In this document: piece by piece, positions 1 to 5,434 of the stretch
Layout: every line of letters starts with the position of its first letter
Numbering within the stretch: position 1 is the first letter of the stretch
NCBI GenBank assembly: GCA_002508635.1
Contig: DACO01000164.1
Location: 1 to 12,277 of the forward strand
DNA: 12,277 nt
DNA from: Methanolobus sp. UBA118
GTDB lineage: Archaea; Halobacteriota; Methanosarcinia; Methanosarcinales; Methanosarcinaceae
Reading direction: 5' to 3'
Notes under the pieces: model-generated
Databases searched by the model: none
Seen by the model: only the letters and a program-made list of their open reading frames with translations
What the model was told of the DNA's origin: nothing
Position numbers and translations under genes: made by a program

Positions 1-9
1 TCCCCACTA

Positions 10-344
10 TCAGTGATGTGTTCCTTCAATAATTTCTATACCCGCATCGGTGATAGTCTTTTTTATCTCATCTATATGCGGGCATTTCGGGTAATTATCC
101 ATCTGCATGCAGGAGCTCAGGTGTATAACATCAACACCACGCTTTTTGATCGATTTTATAAGGCGGTATACTCTTCTTCCGGAACATCCGCCACATGTGA
201 AAAAGGCTATCATTTCAGCTTTTTCATCATATTGTTCAAAATGCATGCTGCGTTTGTTAAATGCCATGAAGCACCCGACTCCTGGACATGCCTCGGAGAT
301 TATATCGCATCTTATGACTGCGATCCTTGTTATTTTTTCAGCAT
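10..344 (-). CDS. CGGC-domain putative metal-binding protein, apparent 1-nt frameshift near its 5' end
   Basis: The uninterrupted reading frame from the ATG at 267 to the TGA at 10-12 gives 85 residues. It contains FFTCGGCSGRRV, the hallmark of the CGGC domain (PF08821, rich in Cys and His, thought to bind zinc), then HLSSCM, the CPHI motif and a typical EGTHH end. That ATG cannot be the true start: the same frame continues upstream as ITRIAVIRCDIISEACPGVGCF, the expected first strand and Cys-Pro motif of the family, until a stop near 360. No ATG, GTG or TTG lies in that extension. An ATG at 344 sits in the neighbouring frame, with the six-A run read on the minus strand (333-338) between them. 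One more A would give MLKKITRIAVIRCD and a 111-residue protein of normal family length. It may be a sequencing error, a real mutation, slippage, or a non-standard start (ATA or ATT). Function unknown. It lies downstream of the sulfite-reductase-like gene but beyond a likely terminator. Confidence 0.75.
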
Positions 345-368
345 CTTCGATAATCGCAACTCCGTTTT

Positions 369-394
369 AAGAAAAACAAAGGGGAATATTCCCC
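369..394 (-). terminator. Hairpin plus T tract after the sulfite-reductase-like gene
   Basis: A perfect 14-bp palindrome, GGGGAATATTCCCC (381-394), is followed on the minus strand by TTTGTTTTTCTT. This has the form of an intrinsic terminator and lies about 30 nt after the stop of the gene ending at 423. It should limit read-through into the CGGC-domain gene. Archaeal termination relies mainly on the T tract, so the hairpin may serve RNA stability instead. Confidence 0.55.
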
Positions 395-422
395 GATCGA
401 TCTGATATTCAGCCGTACAAAG

Positions 423-1085
423 TTATTTGAGTCCGATCTCTTCCTTGAACTTATCAAGTCCCATCTCGTCAATTACTCTTCCAAGACGGTGCTTTGAACC
501 GTTTGTCTTGGTGAAATTGATGATGGTGTCCACAAGGTTCAGGACCTCATCCTCACTCAGTTCGTCTGCGATAACATCAGCAATTCTTGGCTTAAGTGCT
601 GCGTTTCCGCCTACCATAACAGTGTAGCCCTTTGGTGTACCCATGATACCTATGTCTTTGATAGCCGGCTCTGAACATGAGTTCGCACAGCCTGAAACAG
701 CCATCTTGAACTTGGCAGGAAGCGGCATTCCGTGGTACTTCTCATCAAGTTTGAGTCCGAGGCCGACAGAATCCTGCTGTCCACGCTTACAGAATGTAGT
801 ACCCGGACAGATCTTAATACTCCTCACACATATTCCGATGGCAGCACCAGGCTTGATACCAAGGTCATCCCATGCATTGTCAATATCTTCCTCTTTTAAC
901 CCTACAATGGCAACTCTCTGGGAAGAGGTAACTTTTAACGTTGCAGCATCATACTTCTCGGCAACATCGGCTATCTTTCTCATCTGCTCTGCAGAAACTA
1001 TTCCACCGGGGAGGTGTGGTGCGATTGCATATGTTTCCTTGTCTCTTTGCAGGATAGCTCCCTTTTCAAGTAAATCTTTTGCCAT
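423..1085 (-). CDS. Small siroheme/4Fe-4S sulfite-reductase-like protein (P590 type)
   Basis: A 220-residue single-unit nitrite/sulfite reductase fold protein. The siroheme-[4Fe-4S] ligands are visible as C93-x5-C99 (CPGTTFC) and C133-x3-C137 (SGCANSC), with an additional C86. The segment PHLPGGIVSAEQMRKIADVAEKY near residues 23-45 is the usual ferredoxin-like half-domain, and TSSQRVAI (53-60) fits the substrate-site arginine region. Its size (~24 kDa) matches the low-molecular-weight assimilatory-type sulfite reductase P590 purified from Methanosarcina barkeri and the small Dsr-like proteins of other methanogens. The in vitro reaction is six-electron reduction of sulfite to sulfide; the physiological role and electron donor in methanogens are unsettled (sulfite detoxification or assimilation are candidates). 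It is cytoplasmic, with no signal peptide. GGAG lies 8 nt before the ATG. It diverges from the HxlR regulator at 1176. Confidence 0.9.
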   Translation of the reverse strand: MAKDLLEKGAILQRDKETYAIAPHLPGGIVSAEQMRKIADVAEKYDAATLKVTSSQRVAIVGLKEEDIDNAWDDLGIKPGAAIGICVRSIKICPGTTFCKRGQQDSVGLGLKLDEKYHGMPLPAKFKMAVSGCANSCSEPAIKDIGIMGTPKGYTVMVGGNAALKPRIADVIADELSEDEVLNLVDTIINFTKTNGSKHRLGRVIDEMGLDKFKEEIGLK

Positions 1086-1175
1086 TTATATCACTCCTTT
1101 GATCCATAAAATTTTCTGGACTTTGATATATTATGGATAGTGCCTTATATATTGGATGGTTTCCAATTAGATATC
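1086..1175. promoter_or_regulatory. Divergent promoter region, sulfite-reductase-like gene / HxlR regulator
   Basis: Ninety bases separate the two divergent starts. For the minus-strand gene, ATAATATAT (1126-1134) is a good TATA box, predicting a transcript start near 1103 and a short leader containing GGAG. For the plus-strand regulator, TTATATATT (1145-1153) is centred about 27 bp before the ATG at 1176, so that mRNA may be leaderless. The boxes are only about 20 bp apart, so a protein bound here could affect both genes. Confidence 0.5.
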
Positions 1176-1532
1176 ATGAAAGACTGTACTATTTATAAAA
1201 CGGTGGACATCATAGGGAAAAAGTGGTCCCTGTGTATTCTCCTCGAGCTCTACAAGGGCGAGAATAAAAAAAAGCGTTTCAATGAGTTAAAAGGCAAACT
1301 TCAGGATGTTACCCCCAAGACCCTGTCCACAAGGCTTAAGGAACTGGAAGAGCAGGGTTTCATTGAAAAAAATATCGATGATTCAACGGTTCCCATAAAG
1401 AGTGAATATTCTCTGACAGAAGGCGGTGAGGATTTTATCAGGGTTATCCAGAATATCAAAAGATGGGGCCTTAAATGGAAATTTGAGAATGAGGAATGCG
1501 GGAATTCCAATTGCAGGCTTTGTCATTTGTAA
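1176..1532 (+). CDS. HxlR-family winged-helix regulator with cysteine-rich C-terminus
   Basis: A 118-residue MarR/HxlR-type DNA-binding protein. The family signature is clear: CTIYKTVDIIGKKWSL at the N-terminus, a recognition helix around TPKTLSTRLKELEEQGFIEK, and a wing ending in EYSLTEGG. HxlR proteins usually bind as dimers to palindromes near their own or divergent genes. Cysteines stand out: C4, C20, and a tail with C108-x4-C113-x2-C116, which could bind a metal or Fe-S cluster or act as a thiol switch. Some HxlR members (YodB, HypR) are known thiol sensors; that this one is a sensor is inference. A GTG at 1140 would add 12 residues, but the TATA box at 1145-1153 would then lie inside the gene, so the ATG at 1176 is preferred. 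The sulfite-reductase-like gene is the obvious candidate target. Confidence 0.9.
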   Translation: MKDCTIYKTVDIIGKKWSLCILLELYKGENKKKRFNELKGKLQDVTPKTLSTRLKELEEQGFIEKNIDDSTVPIKSEYSLTEGGEDFIRVIQNIKRWGLKWKFENEECGNSNCRLCHL

Positions 1533-1564
1533 TTATTCCGTATATTCTCTTCTTTACAGGTAAG

Positions 1565-1571
1565 TTTATAT
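1565..1571 (+). promoter_or_regulatory. TATA box of the PspC-domain gene
   Basis: TTTATAT, preceded by purine-containing sequence, predicts a transcript start near 1594, about 36 nt before the ATG at 1630. The in-frame ATG at 1570 overlaps this box, which argues against it as a start codon. Confidence 0.5.
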
Positions 1572-1629
1572 GTTAACTTTTGCTAAAATAGATGTGAAGA
1601 ATAAAATTATCAGGATTGGTAGTGACAAT

Positions 1630-1869
1630 ATGGGCAAAGAATTGACAAGATCGAAGGACAACAGGATGATAGCAGGCGTATGCGGCGGAATAGGTGAATA
1701 TATAGGTGTAGATCCTGTTGTGATACGACTTATATGGGCAGTGATTACCATATTCAGTTTTGGAATAATTGGTGTCCTGGCTTATGTGATCGCCTGGGTT
1801 ATCATGCCGGAAGAAAAGCAAGCAACTTCAGGCGGGATACAGTATGACAGCGAGCAGGCAGAGCAATAA
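1630..1869 (+). CDS. PspC-domain small membrane protein
   Basis: A 79-residue protein that is essentially one PspC domain (PF04024). The family core is ELTRSKDNRMIAGVCGGIGEY (residues 4-24), then a GVDPVVIRLIW segment and a hydrophobic stretch (about 30-59) ending in YVIAWVIMPEE. It should span the membrane with one or two helices and a short charged cytoplasmic tail. In bacteria PspC belongs to the phage-shock envelope-stress response. Stand-alone archaeal copies are common and their role is unproven, and no PspA is seen here. The longer frame from 1570 is rejected because that ATG lies in the likely TATA box and the family starts where residue 1 is placed here. A T-rich run (1873-1886) follows the stop. 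Confidence 0.88.
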   Translation: MGKELTRSKDNRMIAGVCGGIGEYIGVDPVVIRLIWAVITIFSFGIIGVLAYVIAWVIMPEEKQATSGGIQYDSEQAEQ

Positions 1870-1872
1870 AAT

Positions 1873-1886
1873 CCTTTCTTCTTTTT
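1873..1886 (+). terminator. T-rich tract after the PspC-domain gene
   Basis: CCTTTCTTCTTTTT begins 4 nt after the stop codon. Archaeal RNA polymerase can terminate at such pyrimidine/T tracts without a hairpin, and none is evident. The call rests on position and composition only. Confidence 0.35.
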
Positions 1887-1998
1887 AAGACTCTTCTGAA
1901 GTGATTATTTCTACATAACTGTGGTGCAAAAGCGCTAAATAGTCAGCATGCTGAGTTTTAATCAGGATAGTCTGCAATCCTGTCTTTGCAGGGTGTTC

Positions 1999-2598
1999 AT
2001 GATATCCAGTAATCTGTCGGGATTTTTTATCGCTTTCATGGTTCTGACATTTGTAAGTCTGGTTACAGGATGCATAGCAGATAGCAATAATGAATCACAG
2101 GAGGATCCGGATCGTCTTATCAACGGGTCCGGAAGGGGATATGCAGACTTATTCAGGGATGATGACATTATGATTACAAGTAGTGCTTTTGAAGATGGGG
2201 ATAAGATACCGGCAAAGTATACATGTGACGGGGAAAATGTCAATCCTCCTTTTGAATTTGAGAATTTGCCCGAGGCAACAAAAAGTCTGGTGCTGATAAT
2301 TACAGACCCTGATGCTCCCTCGGGTAATTTTGTTCACTGGGCTGTATGGAATATAATACCCGAATCAGGGATTGAAGAAAACAGTGTCCCGGGGGTTGTG
2401 GGCCGAAACAGTTACGGAAAGGCCTCCTATACAGGTCCCTGTCCTCCCTCGGGCACTCACGAGTTTGTATTCAGGGTATTTGCCCTTGACACCGAACTTG
2501 AATTGGAGGGAGGATCAAAGATCGATGAACTGGAACAAAGTATGCAGGGGCATGTTATAGCAGAAGGAAAACTGACTGCCCTGTACGGGAGAGCTTAG
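1999..2598 (+). CDS. Exported PEBP-family (YbhB/YbcL-like) lipoprotein
   Basis: A 199-residue phosphatidylethanolamine-binding-protein fold with a lipoprotein signal. From the chosen ATG the N-terminus is a hydrophobic helix ending LVTGC with the lipobox cysteine at position 25, so the protein is probably lipid-anchored on the outer face of the membrane. An acidic, Asn/Ser-rich linker (about 28-55) leads to the PEBP domain. Both ligand-site motifs are present: DPDAP at 103-107 with the His-Trp pair at 113-114, and GPCPPSGTH at 146-154. Prokaryotic PEBPs bind small anions or phosphate-containing ligands; substrate and role are unknown here. The frame opens at an ATG at 1948, but that adds 17 residues in front of the signal peptide, while AGGGTG lies just upstream of 1999. 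The glycerate kinase follows after 34 nt, so co-transcription is possible. Confidence 0.88.
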   Translation: MISSNLSGFFIAFMVLTFVSLVTGCIADSNNESQEDPDRLINGSGRGYADLFRDDDIMITSSAFEDGDKIPAKYTCDGENVNPPFEFENLPEATKSLVLIITDPDAPSGNFVHWAVWNIIPESGIEENSVPGVVGRNSYGKASYTGPCPPSGTHEFVFRVFALDTELELEGGSKIDELEQSMQGHVIAEGKLTALYGRA

Positions 2599-2632
2599 AG
2601 AATGATCCTTTGTAGCTGGATAGAGGTATCAC

Positions 2633-3952
2633 ATGTCAGATGATCTGAGATCCGATGCCAGGGACATAGTTTCAAAAACAATCTCTGGAGTTGACCCTTT
2701 CTCATGTGTTCTAAGGGCAGTAAGCAGGGAAGGTGACCGTCTCAATGTCGGCTCGGATTCATTCGATATATCTTCTTATGAGAATATCTATCTGGTAGCT
2801 TTCGGGAAAGCCTCGGTTGCCATGTCAAAGGCTCTGGAGGAAATTTTGGGAGATGATCTGTCCGGTGGTTGTGCAGTAACTAAGTATGGATTTGGCGGAT
2901 CACTGAAGAAAGTGAACATCATGGAGGCGGGCCACCCTATCCCTGATAAGAACGGTGTGATCGCGGCAGAGTGCATCCGTGACCTTCTGGAAAAGACCGG
3001 ATCAAAGGACCTTGTATTTTTCCTGATCTCCGGAGGAGGCTCTGCACTTATGACCCTGCCGAGAAAAGGGATTTCCCTGTCGGATTTTATCAGCCTGACA
3101 AATAAGCTCATGCGTGTGGGAGCGACTATCGATGAGATCAACACAATAAGAAAACACCTGTCTGCCGTAAAGGGTGGAGGACTTGCGAAGATGGCTTACC
3201 CGTCAGAGTCGATCAGCCTTATTCTATCGGATGTCGTGGGAGACCCACTTGACGTCATCTCTTCCGGACCTACTGTGCCTGACAGGTCTACCTTTGAGGA
3301 TTTCCAGCAAATTGTTGAACGATACGATCTGAAATTGTCTCCTGCAGTAGAGGGCTTGGTTGAGGATGGGCTTGAGGGTGTGGTGGAAGATACTCCTAAG
3401 TCCGAGGGCCCGGTTTTTGAGAAATGTCATCATTACCTTGTGGGAAACAATTCCCTCGCGCTGCATGAAGCGGAAAAAAGGGCAAAGGAACTTGGATACA
3501 ACACACTGGTGCTCACATCTTCACTAGTTGGCGAGGCAAGTGAGATCGCCAGGGTCTTTGCAGCCGTTGCCAGGGAGGAAAGAAAGGAATCCAGGCCAAT
3601 GCCGCCACCAGCCTGCATTCTTGCAGGCGGGGAAACCACTGTAAGGATAAAAGGAAAGGGCAAAGGTGGCAGATGTCAGGAGATGGCTCTGTCCTTCGCA
3701 CTTGAAGCCCGGGGACTTGACAACATCCTCTTTGTTCTGACGGCCACGGACGGTAACGACGGTCCTACGGATGCTGCCGGGGCATTTGCGGACGGTTATT
3801 CTCTTGAGAAGAGCAAAAATGTGCACATAGATGCAAAGGCCCTGCTCCGGCAGAATAATTCGTACGAGTTCTTCAGGGAGATCGGAGACCTGCTCATTAC
3901 AGGTCCTACGGGAACGAATGTAATGGATGTATACATCCTGCTGATCGGATAA
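2633..3952 (+). CDS. Glycerate 2-kinase, MOFRL family
   Basis: A 439-residue cytoplasmic enzyme of the GckA/TtuD class, predicted to phosphorylate D-glycerate with ATP to 2-phosphoglycerate, which enters lower glycolysis/gluconeogenesis through enolase. The N-terminal domain shows AFGKAS (56-61, with the conserved lysine), FLISGGGSALM (130-140), INTIRKHLSAVKGGG (169-183) and DPLDVISSGPTVPD (204-217). The C-terminal MOFRL domain shows LAGGETTVRIKGKGKGGRCQE (330-350), TDGNDGPTDAAGA (372-384) and the closing TGPTGTNVMDVYILL. Length is normal. GAGGT lies 5 nt before the ATG. Family members also act in hydroxypyruvate, tartrate or serine breakdown; in a methanogen the glycerate source is not evident from the neighbours. 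It converges on the TatD-related gene with a 33-nt gap. Confidence 0.93.
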   Translation: MSDDLRSDARDIVSKTISGVDPFSCVLRAVSREGDRLNVGSDSFDISSYENIYLVAFGKASVAMSKALEEILGDDLSGGCAVTKYGFGGSLKKVNIMEAGHPIPDKNGVIAAECIRDLLEKTGSKDLVFFLISGGGSALMTLPRKGISLSDFISLTNKLMRVGATIDEINTIRKHLSAVKGGGLAKMAYPSESISLILSDVVGDPLDVISSGPTVPDRSTFEDFQQIVERYDLKLSPAVEGLVEDGLEGVVEDTPKSEGPVFEKCHHYLVGNNSLALHEAEKRAKELGYNTLVLTSSLVGEASEIARVFAAVAREERKESRPMPPPACILAGGETTVRIKGKGKGGRCQEMALSFALEARGLDNILFVLTATDGNDGPTDAAGAFADGYSLEKSKNVHIDAKALLRQNNSYEFFREIGDLLITGPTGTNVMDVYILLIG

Positions 3953-3985
3953 ACGACTGTTCCGCCGCTTAGTCAGGTCCGGATG

Positions 3986-4828
3986 TTAGATCTCGATATC
4001 CACATCGTAGACCTTCTCGGGATTTTCCTTGTGGACCTTCCAGAATGGCTCCTCTCCGAACTGCTCCACAAGTTTGAGGGTTCTTCTTGGAATTGTCTTT
4101 GGTCCGAGTACCGCACCCGGTCTGTCGGGATCGTCGATATAATCGGTTTCCATCATAAAGCGGGTTCCCTGTTCAAGCGCTTCTTCTATAGCTCCCTTGC
4201 CGGCAAGCACTCCCGGGAATATGCCCAGGCCCTCACAGACATCAACCAGTGGTGGAGCATAGTGTTTGACCACCCTGTGCAGCTTGATGCCTGTCTTTTT
4301 TGCCCGCTCTGTGATATCAATAAGCTCGGGCTCACCCACACTTTCGGTATGCAACTGGATTGCACAGTCAATGTCTGCGGCAAGGCTGAAGGCATGTTCC
4401 ATAACCTCATTGGAAGCATCCCATATCTCCTCGGAAATCGGATAGTGCGGTCTTCCACTTTTCAACCCCACAGCAAGTCCTTTTTCCACATAGCCTGCGG
4501 CGACCTCCAATCCGCCTTTCATGGTCTCAACTGCTTTTTCAAGGTCCATATATTCGATGAGTTTTGTGATCTCTGCGGGATGGACTCCGAGGACGGGGAA
4601 GGATGTAACGCCGGTCTCGTTTATCTGTTTTGAGATGTCGATTGTTTCCTCAAAGACTGCTATGTGGTCTTCGGGCTTTGTAACCTTTATTCCAAGTGTC
4701 CAGCTTGGTTTCATGACAAGGAATATATGAGTTCCACCTGTGTTCTGGAAATCCTTGACTGCTTTCAGACCCTTTGCTCTTGGGTCTATGTGCATGTGTT
4801 CATCTGTGATCGGGAAATCAGGTGTCAT
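3986..4828 (-). CDS. TatD-related metal-dependent TIM-barrel hydrolase (COG1099-like)
   Basis: A 280-residue amidohydrolase-superfamily protein. Metal-site residues can be followed along the barrel: H11-x-H13 (DEHMHIDP) after strand 1, VLGVHPAE around H83, QLHTES with H160, VVKHY with H189, and METDY with D229 after strand 8. In classical TatD nucleases a Glu in a GEIGLD motif ligates metal; the matching stretch here reads AVGLKSGRPHY, with K123 nearby and no Glu. This is typical of the archaeal branch described only as predicted metal-dependent hydrolase, so DNase activity should not be assumed. No clear Shine-Dalgarno precedes the ATG. An AT-rich stretch (about 4846-4860) lies at the right distance for a leaderless transcript. 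It is divergent from the small membrane protein at 4949. Confidence 0.85.
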   Translation of the reverse strand: MTPDFPITDEHMHIDPRAKGLKAVKDFQNTGGTHIFLVMKPSWTLGIKVTKPEDHIAVFEETIDISKQINETGVTSFPVLGVHPAEITKLIEYMDLEKAVETMKGGLEVAAGYVEKGLAVGLKSGRPHYPISEEIWDASNEVMEHAFSLAADIDCAIQLHTESVGEPELIDITERAKKTGIKLHRVVKHYAPPLVDVCEGLGIFPGVLAGKGAIEEALEQGTRFMMETDYIDDPDRPGAVLGPKTIPRRTLKLVEQFGEEPFWKVHKENPEKVYDVDIEI

Positions 4829-4918
4829 GATTGTTCATATGTTATCATGATGTAAAATTCTAGTGTTGTAGATTTCTCATTGAGTTAATTGCCGGAAAGA
4901 TGTGAGTTGGTAAACATG

Positions 4919-4925
4919 TATAAAT
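4919..4925 (+). promoter_or_regulatory. TATA box placing the transcript start at the ATG of the small membrane protein
   Basis: TATAAAT is centred 27 bp before the ATG at 4949, the standard archaeal TATA-to-start distance, and no ribosome-binding sequence lies between. Together these predict a leaderless mRNA. Confidence 0.55.
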
Positions 4926-4948
4926 GATTCTGACATCAATCATCTCTC

Positions 4949-5182
4949 ATGGATTTGACGATTTTTGTAAAGAAAAAGTATGTCTGGCTTAGCCTGTTAT
5001 CCCTGGTAGGTCAGATAATTCTTATATCTGTTGCCTCTGCAACCCTGTTCTATGCGGATGTTTCCTTAGAAGCGACTATTATTCTTGTAGTTCTGTTAGT
5101 GGGTCTGATCTACGTTCTCTCTGTAACGATCCTGAGATTGATAAACCTTGCAAAGGTCACCGGACTTTATGGAAAAAGCTGA
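4949..5182 (+). CDS. Small two-helix membrane protein of unknown function
   Basis: A 77-residue protein I do not recognise. A short basic start (VKKKY, residues 7-11) is followed by two hydrophobic segments, about 12-34 and 43-67, separated by an acidic loop (YADVSLEA). The tail is LAKVTGLYGKS. The positive-inside rule suggests both ends are cytoplasmic. No motif suggests an activity. A TATA box at 4919-4925 placed exactly for a leaderless transcript, and a T-rich tract after the stop (5202-5216), give it the look of a complete single-gene unit rather than a chance frame. It could be a lineage-specific membrane protein. Confidence 0.7.
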   Translation: MDLTIFVKKKYVWLSLLSLVGQIILISVASATLFYADVSLEATIILVVLLVGLIYVLSVTILRLINLAKVTGLYGKS

Positions 5183-5434
5183 AATTTTGATCTGATTCCG
5201 GTTTATTTTTTCTTTTGGGCATGACATATATATAATGTAGTCGTTAATAAAGCAATTTGCTCTTTACGTTTATACGAATTATTGGAACGTGAGAATATGA
5301 GTGAAATACTTCGGGGATATAGTTAATACTGAAAAACGGAACTATTTGAAAATTATTTGTTTCCTGTCAAATTACAATTTGCTAAAAAACGTATTGCATT
5401 TGAGCAATATTAATTTACAGATAAAGGGATTAAC
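5183..5434 (+). promoter_or_regulatory. Leader and promoter region of the isocitrate dehydrogenase gene
   Basis: An AT-rich 252-base gap. A T-rich tract (5202-5216, TTTATTTTTTCTTTT) may terminate the upstream gene. ATATATATAAT (5226-5236) is a strong TATA box predicting a start near 5257 and an untranslated leader of about 178 nt. Near its 3' end lies an inverted repeat, TATTGC-ATTTGA-GCAATA (5392-5409), which could be an operator or RNA hairpin. The Shine-Dalgarno AAAGGG (5423-5428) sits 6 nt before the ATG at 5435. Small frames in this stretch have no recognisable content. Confidence 0.5.

Noticed and set aside
10..267. An 85-residue version of the CGGC protein starting at the internal ATG (267)
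   Set aside because: It lacks the first strand and Cys motif of the family, which are still readable upstream in the same frame.
643..1140. Plus-strand open frame of 165 codons opposite the sulfite-reductase-like gene
   Set aside because: Composition is that of an antisense shadow; the minus-strand protein has clear siroheme/Fe-S motifs.
1570..1629. Upstream ATG extension of the PspC-domain protein
   Set aside because: The ATG lies inside the likely TATA box, and the extra 20 residues are absent from the usual family start.
3953..3985. Short GACT...AGTC pair between the convergent glycerate kinase and TatD-related genes as a terminator
   Set aside because: A 4-bp stem with a 12-nt loop and no T run is not distinguishable from chance.
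3983..4633. Plus-strand open frame of 216 codons opposite the TatD-related gene
   Set aside because: No recognisable domain, Cys/Phe-rich shadow composition, and fully overlapped by a gene with conserved metal-site motifs.
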